The notes beneath the pieces were generated by a model. It ran no database searches. It was not told the DNA's origin and was given only the letters and a program-made list of their open reading frames with translations. Source: Streptomyces sp. ASQP_92 (GTDB lineage: Bacteria; Actinomycetota; Actinomycetes; Streptomycetales; Streptomycetaceae). From it: DNA of 64,000 nucleotides. This document shows positions 33,862-42,916 of the stretch, in pieces. A program made the position numbers and the translations under genes. The DNA is taken from positions 248,001 to 312,000 of the forward strand of contig NZ_JAODUA010000005.1 in assembly GCF_025399895.1 (NCBI RefSeq), written 5' to 3'. Numbering within the stretch: the first letter of the stretch is position 1; each line of letters begins with the position of its first letter.

Positions 33862-34967
33862 CTGTCAGCAGTACTGGAACAAGAGGAGAGACTGTGCCGA
33901 CTGTGCCTTCGGCTTCGGCGAATCCGGCTGTGGACGCCGTGGACGTCACCGCCCTGCTGGAGCGGGGGCGCGCGCTGTCGACTCCGGAGCTGCGCGCGGC
34001 CGTCGACCGGCTCGCGGCTCCCATGGACACCGTCGCCGCCTACCACTTCGGGTGGATCGACGCCCAGGGGCGTCCGGCGGACGGCGACGGCGGCAAGGCC
34101 GTACGGCCCGCGCTCGCCCTGCTCTCCGCCGAGGCGGCCGGCGCCGCCGCCGAGGTCGGTGTTCCCGGGGCGGTCGCCGTGGAACTCGTGCACAACTTCT
34201 CGCTGCTGCACGACGACCTGATGGACGGAGACGAGCAGCGCCGCCACCGCGACACCGTGTGGAAGGTGCACGGCCCGGCCCAGGCGATCCTCGTCGGAGA
34301 CGCCCTGTTCGCCCTCGCCAACGAGGTCCTGCTGGAACTCGGCACGGTCGAGGCCGGCCGCGCCACCCGCCGACTCACCACCGCCACGCGGAAGTTGATC
34401 GACGGTCAGGCCCAGGACATCTCCTACGAACACCGCGAGCGGGTCACCGTCGAGGAGTGCCTGGAGATGGAGGGCAACAAGACGGGCGCGCTGCTCGCCT
34501 GCGCCGTCTCCATCGGCGCGGTCCTCGGCGGCGCCGACGACCGTACCGCCGACACCCTGGAGGCGTACGGCTACCACCTCGGCCTCGCCTTCCAGGCCGT
34601 CGACGACCTGCTCGGCATCTGGGGCGACCCCGACGCCACGGGCAAGCAGACCTGGAGCGATTTGCGCCAGCGCAAGAAGTCCCTGCCGGTCGTCGCCGCG
34701 CTCGCCGCGGGCGGCCCGGCCTCGACGCGCCTGGGCGAGCTGCTCGCCGCCGACGCCAAGAGCAATGACTTCGACAGCTTCTCCGAGGCGGAGTTCGCCA
34801 CCCGCGCGGCCCTCATCGAGGAGGCCGGCGGCCGCGAGTGGACCTCCCAGGAGGCCCGCAGGCAGCACACCATCGCGATCGAGGCACTCGACGCGGTCGA
34901 CATGCCGGAAAAGATCCGCGCGCAGCTCACCGCGCTCGCGGACTTCGTCGTCGTCCGAAAGAGATGA
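33858..34967 (+). CDS. Polyprenyl diphosphate synthase (farnesyl-type)
   Basis: 369 residues. The first aspartate-rich motif is LLHDDLMDGD (DDxxD) and the second is FQAVDDLLGIWGD (DDxxG); both are complete. It builds FPP or a longer prenyl diphosphate from IPP and DMAPP; in this cluster FPP for HpnD is the expected product. ATG 33858 follows CAGGAGG and overlaps the hpnE stop. The first ~25 residues are low complexity, so GTG 33894 is a possible internal start. Confidence 0.9.
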   Translation: MTVSSTGTRGETVPTVPSASANPAVDAVDVTALLERGRALSTPELRAAVDRLAAPMDTVAAYHFGWIDAQGRPADGDGGKAVRPALALLSAEAAGAAAEVGVPGAVAVELVHNFSLLHDDLMDGDEQRRHRDTVWKVHGPAQAILVGDALFALANEVLLELGTVEAGRATRRLTTATRKLIDGQAQDISYEHRERVTVEECLEMEGNKTGALLACAVSIGAVLGGADDRTADTLEAYGYHLGLAFQAVDDLLGIWGDPDATGKQTWSDLRQRKKSLPVVAALAAGGPASTRLGELLAADAKSNDFDSFSEAEFATRAALIEEAGGREWTSQEARRQHTIAIEALDAVDMPEKIRAQLTALADFVVVRKR

Positions 34968-35001
34968 TCACCATTCCCATATGACGCGCAGTCGCCGGAA
35001 G

Positions 35002-35060
35002 GGCCCGGGAGACCGGGCCGCCTCCGACGGAGACCCCAGCACAGCAGAAGTAGCTACTGC
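35002..35060 (+). promoter_or_regulatory. Hairpin and palindrome in front of squalene-hopene cyclase gene
   Basis: In the 107-bp gap after the polyprenyl synthase gene, GGCCCGG (35002-35008) pairs with CCGGGCC (35013-35019), and AGTAGCTACT (35049-35058) is a perfect palindrome just before the GAAGGGG ribosome binding site. This is the only long gap in the first half of the cluster, so a secondary promoter or an attenuating structure is possible. Confidence 0.35.
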
Positions 35061-35074
35061 ACGAAGGGGAAGCC

Positions 35075-37069
35075 ATGACAGCGACGACCGACGGAAGCAC
35101 CGGGGCCCCGCGGCCCCGGGCCGCCGCGGCCAGTGCGACAACCGGGACACCTCCCGGCGCGAACGCGGTGCGCGACGCCGCCCGGCATGCTGCCGAGCGC
35201 GGGATCGGGCACCTGCTCGCGAGACAGGACGCCCAGGGCTGGTGGAAGGGCGACCTGGAGACCAACGTCACCATGGACGCCGAGGATCTGCTGCTGCGTC
35301 AGTTCCTGGGAATCCAGGACGACAAGACCCTCCAGGCGGCCGCCCTGTACATCCGGGGCGAGCAGCGCGACGACGGAACCTGGGCCACCTTCTACGGCGG
35401 CCCCGGCGAGCTCTCCACCACCGTCGAGGCCTATGTCGCGCTCAGACTGGCCGGTGACCGGCCCGAGGACGCGCACATGGCGCGTGCCTCCGCGTGGATC
35501 AGGGCGAGGGGCGGGATCGCCTCGGCGCGCGTGTTCACCCGGATCTGGCTGGCCCTGTTCGGCTGGTGGAAGTGGGACGACCTCCCGGAGCTCCCGCCCG
35601 AACTGATCTTCCTGCCCTCGTGGGTGCCCCTCAACATCTATGACTTCGGCTGCTGGGCCCGGCAGACCATCGTGCCGCTCACCGTGGTCTCGGCGAAGCG
35701 CCCGGTGCGCCCGGCGCCCTTCGCGCTCGACGAGCTGCACACCGACCCGCGGTGCCCCAACCCGGTCAAACCCCTTGCTCCCGTACGGAGTTGGAGCGGG
35801 GCCTTCCAGCGGCTCGACAAGGTGCTGCACGCCTACCACAAGGTGGCCCCCCGCGCGCTGCGCCGGGCCGCGATGCGCGGCGCCGCCCGCTGGATCGTCG
35901 AGCGCCAGGAGAACGACGGCTGCTGGGGCGGCATCCAGCCCCCCGCCGTGTACTCGGTGATCGCCCTGCATCTGCTCGGCTACGGCCTCCAACACCCCGT
36001 GATGCGGGCCGGGTTGGAGTCGCTCGACCGGTTCGCGGTGTGGCGCGAGGATGGTGCCCGGATGATCGAGGCCTGTCAGTCCCCGGTGTGGGACACCTGT
36101 CTCGCCGTCATCGCCCTGGCCGACGCGGGCGTGCCCCGCGACCACCCGGCGCTCGTCAAGGCGGCCGACTGGATGCTGGAGGAGGAGATCACCCGGCCCG
36201 GCGACTGGGCGGTGCGCAGGCCCCAACTCCCGCCGGGCGGCTGGGCGTTCGAGTTCCACAACGACAACTACCCCGACATCGACGACACCGCCGAAGTGAT
36301 CCTCGCGCTGCGCCGGGTCGAGCACCCGCGGAGGGACAAGGTCGAGGCGGCCATCGCCCGCGGGACGCGCTGGACCCTCGGCATGCAGTCGAAGAACGGG
36401 GCCTGGGCCGCGTTCGACGCGGACAACACCAGCTCCTTCCCCAACCGGCTGCCGTTCTGCGACTTCGGTGAGGTCATCGATCCGCCGTCGGCCGACGTCA
36501 CCGCCCATGTGGTCGAGATGCTCGCCCACGAGGGCCGCTCGCACGATCCGCGCACCCGGCGCGGCATCGAGTGGCTGCTCGCCGAGCAGGAGGCCAACGG
36601 CGCCTGGTTCGGGCGCTGGGGCGTCAACTACGTCTACGGCACCGGTTCGGTGGTGCCCGCCCTGGTGGCCGCCGGGCTCCCCGCGGCGCACCCCGCGATC
36701 CGCCGCGCGGTGGGCTGGCTGGAGCGCGTACAGAACGACGACGGCGGCTGGGGCGAGGACCTGCGCTCCTACGGCGAGACGGAGTGGGTGGGCCGGGGGC
36801 CCTCCACCGCCTCGCAGACCGCCTGGGCGCTGCTCGCCCTGCTCGCGGCGGGGGAGCGGGAGGGCAAGGCCGTCGAGCGCGGGGTCGCCTGGCTCGCCGA
36901 GAACCAGCGCGAGGACGGCTCCTGGGACGAGCCGTACTTCACCGGGACCGGATTCCCCTGGGACTTCTCGATCAACTACCACCTCTACCGGCAGGTCTTC
37001 CCGCTCACCGCGCTCGGCCGCTATGTCCACGGAGAACCGTTCTCCCCCAGTGGTACCAAGGGGAGTTGA
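35075..37069 (+). CDS. shc: Squalene-hopene cyclase
   Basis: 664 residues. The protonating DxDD motif is D401-I-D-D404 in NYPDIDDTAE; QW repeats are visible in DGCWGG, GAWFGRWG, DGGWGED and DGSWDEP. Length is as usual for the family. A monotopic membrane enzyme that cyclises squalene to hopene and hopanol. ATG 35075 follows GAAGGGG. The N-terminal 30 residues are Ala/Thr-rich and variable. The stop overlaps the hpnG start (TGATG). Confidence 0.97.
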   Translation: MTATTDGSTGAPRPRAAAASATTGTPPGANAVRDAARHAAERGIGHLLARQDAQGWWKGDLETNVTMDAEDLLLRQFLGIQDDKTLQAAALYIRGEQRDDGTWATFYGGPGELSTTVEAYVALRLAGDRPEDAHMARASAWIRARGGIASARVFTRIWLALFGWWKWDDLPELPPELIFLPSWVPLNIYDFGCWARQTIVPLTVVSAKRPVRPAPFALDELHTDPRCPNPVKPLAPVRSWSGAFQRLDKVLHAYHKVAPRALRRAAMRGAARWIVERQENDGCWGGIQPPAVYSVIALHLLGYGLQHPVMRAGLESLDRFAVWREDGARMIEACQSPVWDTCLAVIALADAGVPRDHPALVKAADWMLEEEITRPGDWAVRRPQLPPGGWAFEFHNDNYPDIDDTAEVILALRRVEHPRRDKVEAAIARGTRWTLGMQSKNGAWAAFDADNTSSFPNRLPFCDFGEVIDPPSADVTAHVVEMLAHEGRSHDPRTRRGIEWLLAEQEANGAWFGRWGVNYVYGTGSVVPALVAAGLPAAHPAIRRAVGWLERVQNDDGGWGEDLRSYGETEWVGRGPSTASQTAWALLALLAAGEREGKAVERGVAWLAENQREDGSWDEPYFTGTGFPWDFSINYHLYRQVFPLTALGRYVHGEPFSPSGTKGS

Positions 37070-37710
37070 TGGACACACCCCAGGCCCCGCGCCCTGTGCC
37101 GCTGGTGATCGCGTGTGCGCTCACCATCGAGCGGCTCGCGCTGCGCGGCGCCCGCGGCGCGGCGGGCCCGGTCACCGTGCTGCGCAGCGGCATGGGCCCC
37201 CGGGCCGCCGAGCGCGCGATGGCGCGGGCCCTTGACGCGGCCGCGATGCGTGACGCGGCGGTCATCGCCTCAGGCTTCTGCGCCGGCCTGGTCCCGGGGA
37301 TGCACCCCGGGGACCTGATCGTCGCCGAGGAAACCCGCGGCCCGGCGGGCACCACGGTGTGCACCGACACCGAGGTGCTCGCCAAGGCGCTCGCCGAGGC
37401 GCTGCCGGGCCGCACGGTCCACACCGGCCCCCTCATCGGGTCCGACCACGTCGTACGGGGCCCCGAGCGGGCCGATCTGCGGGCGACCGGGGCGATCGCG
37501 GTGGACATGGAGTCCGCCGTAACGCTGAAGGCCGCCCAGCAGACCGGATCGCGCCCGGTTGCGGCCGTACGGGTGGTCGTGGACGCTCCAGAACATGAAC
37601 TCGTCCGGATCGGCACGGTGCGCGGTGGAATATCAGCCTTCCGCGTTCTTCGTGCCGTTCTTCCCGCTTTCTTTGAATGGCACCGTTCTTTGCCGCTCCC
37701 CAGGAGGTGA
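37069..37710 (+). CDS. hpnG: Adenosylhopane nucleosidase/phosphorylase HpnG-like
   Basis: 213 residues of the nucleoside phosphorylase fold: LRSGMGPRAAERAM, a substrate-site VIASGFCAGLVPG and VDMESAVTLKAA (the catalytic region, M-E-x-A). HpnG cleaves adenine from adenosylhopane, giving phosphoribohopane or ribosylhopane. ATG 37069 overlaps the shc stop, with AAGGGGAG upstream. Five bases after its stop codon comes the hpnH start; the stop sits inside hpnH's AGGAGGTGA ribosome binding site. Confidence 0.9.
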   Translation: MDTPQAPRPVPLVIACALTIERLALRGARGAAGPVTVLRSGMGPRAAERAMARALDAAAMRDAAVIASGFCAGLVPGMHPGDLIVAEETRGPAGTTVCTDTEVLAKALAEALPGRTVHTGPLIGSDHVVRGPERADLRATGAIAVDMESAVTLKAAQQTGSRPVAAVRVVVDAPEHELVRIGTVRGGISAFRVLRAVLPAFFEWHRSLPLPRR

Positions 37711-37715
37711 GCCAG

Positions 37716-38738
37716 ATGGCCATGCCGCTTCGCCAGTCCATCAGGGTCGGGACCTATCTCTTTGAACAGAAGTTGCGCAAGCGTGAGAAGTTCCCGCTGA
37801 TCGTCGAGCTGGAACCGCTTTTCGCCTGCAACCTGAAATGCGAGGGCTGCGGAAAGATCCAGCATCCGGCCGGGATCCTGAAGCAGCGCATGCCGGTGGC
37901 GCAGGCCGTCGGAGCGGTGCTGGAATCCGGTGCGCCGATGGTGTCCATCGCCGGCGGCGAGCCGCTGATGCACCCTCAGATCGATGAGATCGTGCGGCAG
38001 TTGGTGGCCAAGAGGAAGTACGTCTTCCTGTGCACCAACGCTCTCCTGATGCGCAAGAAGCTGGAGAACTTCACGCCGTCGCCCTACTTCGCCTTCGCCG
38101 TGCACATCGACGGGCTGCGCGAGCGGCACGACGAGTCGGTGGCCAAGGAGGGCGTGTTCGACGAGGCGGTGGCGGCGATCAAGGAGGCCAAGCGGCGCGG
38201 CTTCCGGGTCACCACCAACTCGACCTTCTTCAACACCGACACCCCCCAGACCATCATCGAGGTGCTCAACTTCCTCAATGACGACCTCAAGGTCGACGAG
38301 ATGATGATCTCGCCCGCGTACGCCTACGAGAAGGCCCCCGACCAGGAGCACTTCCTGGGCGTCGAGCAGACCAGGGAACTCTTCAAGAAGGCGTTCTCCG
38401 GAGGCAACCGGGCACGCTGGCGGCTCAACCACTCGCCGCTCTTCCTGGACTTCCTGGAGGGCAAGGCCGACTTCCCGTGCACGGCGTGGGCGATCCCCAA
38501 CTACTCGCTCTTCGGCTGGCAGCGACCCTGCTACCTGATGAGCGACGGGTACGTGCCGACCTACCGCGAGCTGGTCGAGGAGACCGACTGGGACAAGTAC
38601 GGCCGGGGCAAGGACGAGCGGTGCGCGAACTGCATGGCGCACTGCGGCTACGAGCCGACCGCGGTGCTCGCGACCATGGGATCGCTGAAGGAGTCGCTGC
38701 GGGCGGTCCGCGAAACCGTCCAGGGAAACCGCGGCTGA
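37716..38738 (+). CDS. hpnH: Adenosylhopane synthase HpnH, radical SAM
   Basis: 340 residues. The radical-SAM cluster motif is C38-x3-C42-x2-C45 in FACNLKCEGCG, with the SAM GGEP motif in SIAGGEPLMHP. C-terminal cysteines (CANCMAHCGYEP) could bind an auxiliary site as in HpnH/SPASM-like proteins. It joins the 5'-deoxyadenosyl radical to hopene, starting the C35 side chain. ATG 37716 has AGGAGG eight bases upstream; the preceding 39 bases overlap hpnG. A strong hairpin follows. Confidence 0.95.
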   Translation: MAMPLRQSIRVGTYLFEQKLRKREKFPLIVELEPLFACNLKCEGCGKIQHPAGILKQRMPVAQAVGAVLESGAPMVSIAGGEPLMHPQIDEIVRQLVAKRKYVFLCTNALLMRKKLENFTPSPYFAFAVHIDGLRERHDESVAKEGVFDEAVAAIKEAKRRGFRVTTNSTFFNTDTPQTIIEVLNFLNDDLKVDEMMISPAYAYEKAPDQEHFLGVEQTRELFKKAFSGGNRARWRLNHSPLFLDFLEGKADFPCTAWAIPNYSLFGWQRPCYLMSDGYVPTYRELVEETDWDKYGRGKDERCANCMAHCGYEPTAVLATMGSLKESLRAVRETVQGNRG

Positions 38739-38745
38739 CGCCAAG

Positions 38746-38774
38746 AGCCCCGGAGAGCGGGTCTCTCCGGGGCT
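38746..38774 (+). terminator. Strong hairpin after hpnH
   Basis: AGCCCCGGAGAG (38746-38757) pairs perfectly with CTCTCCGGGGCT (38763-38774) across CGGGT, eight bases after the hpnH stop. It splits the hopanoid cluster, so dxs and the aminotransferase gene may have their own promoter in the remaining ~110 bases. Confidence 0.7.
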
Positions 38775-38886
38775 CCCCGGCGCCGGCCCGGCCCCGGTGA
38801 CCGAGGCCGGGGGGTGGCCGAAGGGCGCCGTGCCGGGCCCGGGGTCGCTCGTGAACCGAACGGGATCGACAGGAGGGGGCCTGAAC

Positions 38887-40794
38887 GTGACGATCTTGGA
38901 AAGCATCCGGGGGCCGCACGACCTGAAAGCGCTGGAGCGGACGGTCCTGGGTGAACTGGCCCGGGAGATCCGGGAGTTCCTGATCCAGGCGGTGGCCCGC
39001 ACCGGCGGACACCTCGGCCCCAATCTGGGGGTGGTCGAGCTCTCCATCGCCCTGCACCGGGCCTTCGACTCCCCGGCCGACCGCATCCTGTGGGACACCG
39101 GCCACCAGAGCTACGTGCACAAGCTGCTCACCGGGCGGCAGGACTTCTCGAAGCTGCGCACCAAGGGGGGCCTGTCCGGCTACCCCTCGCGTGCCGAGTC
39201 CGAGCACGACGTCATAGAGAACTCGCACGCCTCCACCGTCCTCGGCTGGGCCGACGGGCTCGCCAAGGCGAACGAGGTGCTCGGCCGGTCCGGCCATGTC
39301 GTCGCCGTCATCGGGGACGGCGCGCTGACCGGGGGCATGGCCTGGGAGGCGCTCAACAACATCGCGGCCGTGCGTGAGCGCCCGCTGATCATCGTGGTCA
39401 ACGACAACGCGCGCTCGTACGGGCCGACCATCGGCGGCCTCGCCGGGCACCTGGCCACGCTGCGTACCAGCGACGGCTACGAGCGGGTCCTGGCATGGGG
39501 CAGGGACGTGCTCCGCCAGACACCCGTCGTGGGACAGCCGCTGTACGGATCGCTGCACGGCGCGAAGAAGGGCTTCAAGGACGCGGTCGCGCCCCAGGGC
39601 ATGTTCGAGGACCTCGGCCTGAAGTACGTCGGGCCCATCGACGGGCACGACACCGAGGCCGTCGAGTCCGCTCTTGCCCGGGCAAAACGCTTCCACGGTC
39701 CGGTACTTGTGCACTGCCTCACCGAGAAGGGCCGCGGCTACCAGGCCGCCCTCGACGACGAGGCCGATCGGTTCCACACCGTCGGCGCGATGAACCCGCT
39801 GACCTGTGAACCCCTGGTTCCTGCCAACGGCCCCTCCTGGACAGCGGTGTTCGGGGACGAGCTCGCCCAACTCGGCGCCGAGCGGCCGGACATCGTCGCC
39901 CTCACCGCCGCGATGCTGCACCCCACCGGGCTGACCCGCTTCGCCGAGCGCTTCCCGGAGCGGGTGTGGGACGTGGGCATCGCCGAACAGCACGCGGCGG
40001 TCTGCGCCGCCGGGCTCGCCACCGGGGGACTGCACCCGGTGGTCGCCGTGTACGCGACCTTCCTCAACCGCGCCTTCGACCAGGTGCTGATGGACGTGGC
40101 CCTGCACCGGTGCGGAGTGACGTTCGTCCTGGACCGGGCCGGGGTGACCGGCGTCGACGGGCCCTCCCACAACGGCATGTGGGACCTGTCGGTGCTCCAG
40201 GTCGTCCCCGGGCTCAGGATCGCCGCACCGCGCGACGCCGGACAGCTGCGGGCCCAGCTCCGTGAGGCCGTGGACGTCACCGACGCGCCGACGGTGCTGC
40301 GCTTCCCCAAGGAGTCCGTGGGGCCCGGGATTCCCGCGCTCGCCCGGCTCGGCGGCATGGACGTGCTGCGCCGCGACGAGGACGCCGAGGTGCTCCTGGT
40401 GGCGGTCGGCGTGCTCGCGCCGGTCTCCCTCCAGGCGGCCGAGCTGCTCGCCGGGCGCGGCATCACCTGCACGGTGGTCGACCCGCGCTGGGTCAAACCC
40501 GTCGACGAACAGCTCGCCCCGCTCGCGGCCCGGCACCGTCTGGTCGCCGTGGTGGAGGACAACGTCCGCAGCGGAGGCGTCGGTTGGGCCGTCGGGCAGG
40601 CTCTGCGGGATGCCGGGGTGGACGTACCGCTGCGCGGCTTCGGCATCCCCGAGCAGTTCCTCGCGCACGCCAAGCGCGGTGAGGTGCTGGCCGACATCGG
40701 GCTCACCCCGGTGGAGATCGCGGGACGGATCGGCGCCGCGCTCGCGGCGACCAAGGAAGCCGCCCCGGCGGCCGGGAAGGAGAGCGACGCATGA
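38887..40794 (+). CDS. dxs: 1-Deoxy-D-xylulose-5-phosphate synthase
   Basis: 635 residues. ThDP/Mg site G143-D144-G145 in IGDGALTGGMAWEALNN; transketolase-type pyrimidine domain with AVCAAGLATGG and FVLDRAGVTGVDGPSH; C-terminal transketolase domain. It condenses pyruvate and glyceraldehyde 3-phosphate, the first step of the MEP pathway. GTG 38887 follows AGGAGG by ten bases. Being inside the hopanoid cluster it is probably a second, dedicated copy beside a housekeeping dxs elsewhere (inference). ATGA overlap with the next gene. Confidence 0.95.
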   Translation: MTILESIRGPHDLKALERTVLGELAREIREFLIQAVARTGGHLGPNLGVVELSIALHRAFDSPADRILWDTGHQSYVHKLLTGRQDFSKLRTKGGLSGYPSRAESEHDVIENSHASTVLGWADGLAKANEVLGRSGHVVAVIGDGALTGGMAWEALNNIAAVRERPLIIVVNDNARSYGPTIGGLAGHLATLRTSDGYERVLAWGRDVLRQTPVVGQPLYGSLHGAKKGFKDAVAPQGMFEDLGLKYVGPIDGHDTEAVESALARAKRFHGPVLVHCLTEKGRGYQAALDDEADRFHTVGAMNPLTCEPLVPANGPSWTAVFGDELAQLGAERPDIVALTAAMLHPTGLTRFAERFPERVWDVGIAEQHAAVCAAGLATGGLHPVVAVYATFLNRAFDQVLMDVALHRCGVTFVLDRAGVTGVDGPSHNGMWDLSVLQVVPGLRIAAPRDAGQLRAQLREAVDVTDAPTVLRFPKESVGPGIPALARLGGMDVLRRDEDAEVLLVAVGVLAPVSLQAAELLAGRGITCTVVDPRWVKPVDEQLAPLAARHRLVAVVEDNVRSGGVGWAVGQALRDAGVDVPLRGFGIPEQFLAHAKRGEVLADIGLTPVEIAGRIGAALAATKEAAPAAGKESDA

Positions 40795-42227
40795 CCGACG
40801 GCGAGCCGAAGGGCTTCCCCGCACCGGGCTCGGAGGCCCCCGGCGACAAGGACTTCGACCTGACGCGGCTCCTGGCCGAGCGCGGGGCCGAACGCTACGA
40901 GCTGCACGCCAAACACCTCAACCACCAGCTCCCGCGCATGCTGCACACCATCGGCTTCGACAAGGTCTACGAGCGGGCCGAGGGCGCCTACTTCTGGGAC
41001 TCCGAGGGCAACGACTACCTCGACATGCTGGCCGGCTTCGGCGTCATGGGCCTGGGGCGCCACCACCCCGTCGTGCGCAAGGCGCTGCACGACGTCCTGG
41101 ACGCCTCGCTGGCGGACCTGACCCGCTTCGACTGCCAGCCGCTGCCCGGCCTGCTCGCCGAGCAGCTCCTCACCCACAGCCCGCACCTGGACCGGGTGTT
41201 CTTCGGCAACAGCGGCACCGAGGCCGTGGAGACCGCCCTCAAGTTCGCCCGGTACGCCACCGGCAGACCCAGGATCCTGTACTGCGCGCACGCCTTCCAC
41301 GGCCTGACGACCGGCTCGCTCTCCGTCAACGGCGAGTCCGGGTTCCGTGACGGCTTCGCCCCGCTGCTGCCCGACACCGCCGTACCCCTCGGTGATCTGG
41401 CCGCGCTGGAAAGGGAGTTGAGGCGCGGCGACGTGGCGGCGCTCATCGTCGAGCCGATCCAGGGCAAGGGCGTCCACGAGGCGCCGCCCGGCTATCTGCG
41501 CGCCGCGCAGGACCTGCTGCGCCGGCACAAGGCGCTGCTGATCGCCGACGAGGTGCAGACCGGGCTCGGCCGCACCGGCGACTTCTACGCCTACCAGCAC
41601 GACGAGGGCGTCGAGCCGGACCTGGTGTGCGTGGCCAAGGCGCTCTCCGGCGGCTATGTGCCGGTCGGCGCGACGCTCGGCAAGGAGTGGATCTTCAAGA
41701 AGGTCTACTCGTCGATGGACCGGGTGCTCGTCCACTCGGCGAGCTTCGGCTCCAACGCCCAGGCGATGGCGGCCGGGCTCGCCGTCCTCTCGGTGATGCG
41801 GAACGAGAAGGTCGTCGAGAACGCGCGCACCACGGGCGATCTGCTGCGCACCCGGCTCGCCGCCCTCATCGACCGCTATGAGCTCCTCTCGGACGTCCGC
41901 GGGCGCGGGCTCATGATCGGCATCGAGTTCGGCCGCCCGGCCTCGCTCAAACTGCGCAGCCGCTGGACCATGCTCCAGGCCGCCCGCAAGGGCCTGTTCG
42001 CGCAGATGGTCGTGGTGCCCCTGCTCCAGAAGCACCGCATCCTGACCCAGGTCTCCGGCGACCATCTGGAAGTGATCAAGCTGATTCCGCCGCTCACCAT
42101 CACCGAGCGCGAGGTGGACCGGTTCGTCACCGCCTTCACCGCCGTCATGGACGACGCGCACGCCGGCGGTGGGCTGATGTGGGACTTCGGCCGGACCCTG
42201 GTGAAGCAGGCGGTCGCCAACCGCTAG
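40791..42227 (+). CDS. hpnO: PLP-dependent aminotransferase of the hopanoid cluster (HpnO-like)
   Basis: 478 residues, class III aminotransferase fold. PLP lysine K283 in VCVAKALSGGYVP; FFGNSGTEAVETALKFAR and LLIADEVQTGLGRTG contribute PLP-binding residues. It is the enzyme expected to turn ribosylhopane into aminobacteriohopanetriol. The N-terminal ~60 residues before DYLDMLAGFGV are longer than in acetylornithine-type enzymes. Ends the coupled hopanoid genes. Confidence 0.85.
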   Translation: MTDGEPKGFPAPGSEAPGDKDFDLTRLLAERGAERYELHAKHLNHQLPRMLHTIGFDKVYERAEGAYFWDSEGNDYLDMLAGFGVMGLGRHHPVVRKALHDVLDASLADLTRFDCQPLPGLLAEQLLTHSPHLDRVFFGNSGTEAVETALKFARYATGRPRILYCAHAFHGLTTGSLSVNGESGFRDGFAPLLPDTAVPLGDLAALERELRRGDVAALIVEPIQGKGVHEAPPGYLRAAQDLLRRHKALLIADEVQTGLGRTGDFYAYQHDEGVEPDLVCVAKALSGGYVPVGATLGKEWIFKKVYSSMDRVLVHSASFGSNAQAMAAGLAVLSVMRNEKVVENARTTGDLLRTRLAALIDRYELLSDVRGRGLMIGIEFGRPASLKLRSRWTMLQAARKGLFAQMVVVPLLQKHRILTQVSGDHLEVIKLIPPLTITEREVDRFVTAFTAVMDDAHAGGGLMWDFGRTLVKQAVANR

Positions 42228-42249
42228 CCCGCGCGGCAGACCGAGCGGA

Positions 42250-42285
42250 TTTGCCTCAGAGGCAAAAAGTTTGCCTCTGAGGCAA
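42250..42285. promoter_or_regulatory. Twin palindromes, probable operator of the cupin regulator
   Basis: TTTGCCTCAGAGGCAAA (42250-42266) and TTGCCTCTGAGGCAA (42271-42285) are each palindromic, reverse complements of each other, with centres exactly 20 bp apart. They end 12 bp before ATG 42298. Arrangement fits two dimers on one DNA face repressing the regulator's own promoter; they could also form one large hairpin after the aminotransferase gene. Confidence 0.6.
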
Positions 42286-42297
42286 TCGGCTGTCTGA

Positions 42298-42900
42298 ATG
42301 GAGCGCATGAGCACTCCTGGCGACGACGACGCGGCGCTCCCGGACGTCGCACCGCGGCTGCGCGAACTGCGTCGGCGCCGGGGCCTCACCCTGGAGGCCG
42401 CCGCCCAGCGGGCCGCCCTCTCGCCCGCACACCTGTCCCGCCTCGAAACGGGGGGCCGCCAGCCCTCGCTGCCCATGCTGCTCGGGCTCGCCCGCATCTA
42501 CGGTACGACGGTCTCCGAGCTGCTGGGCGAGATGCCCCCCGAACGCGAGCCCGTCATCCGGGCCGGCCGCGCCGCTCCCCGCGAGGCCGACGGCTGGACC
42601 TACCACCAGAGCGGCGCCTCCGGCCGCGCCATGCAGGCCCTGCGCGTCGAGGTTCCGTACGGCACCCAGCGCGAACTGGTGCGGGTCCACCCCGGCGAGG
42701 AGTGGCTGTACGTCCTGACCGGGCGGCTCCGCCTCAGCCTGGGGGAGGCGACCCATGAGCTCGACCCGGGCGACAGCGCCCACTTCGACTCGCTGACCCC
42801 GCACCGGATCTCCGCCGCCTCGCACGGAGGCGCCGCGTTCCTCTTCGTCCACACCCTGCTCCAGAGCCCCGACCCGCATCCGCACCATCCGCACAGCTGA
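42298..42900 (+). CDS. XRE-type HTH regulator with cupin domain
   Basis: 200 residues. N-terminal HTH (about residues 15-70, LRELRRRRGLTLEAAAQRAALSPAHLSRLE) and C-terminal cupin (about 105-185, EEWLYVLTGRLRLSLGE, LDPGDSAHFDSLTPHRI), the layout of SutR/PuuR-like regulators. ATG 42298 or ATG 42307 could be used; neither has a strong ribosome binding site, so the transcript might be nearly leaderless. Twin palindromes immediately upstream suggest autorepression. The next gene, a tiny membrane protein, is 16 bp downstream and probably co-transcribed. Confidence 0.85.
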   Translation: MERMSTPGDDDAALPDVAPRLRELRRRRGLTLEAAAQRAALSPAHLSRLETGGRQPSLPMLLGLARIYGTTVSELLGEMPPEREPVIRAGRAAPREADGWTYHQSGASGRAMQALRVEVPYGTQRELVRVHPGEEWLYVLTGRLRLSLGEATHELDPGDSAHFDSLTPHRISAASHGGAAFLFVHTLLQSPDPHPHHPHS

Positions 42901-42916
42901 GAGGACGGGAACAGAC

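Noticed and set aside
39738..42497. 919-codon minus-strand frame
   Set aside because: Antisense to dxs and the aminotransferase, both with full catalytic motifs; product shows no family features.
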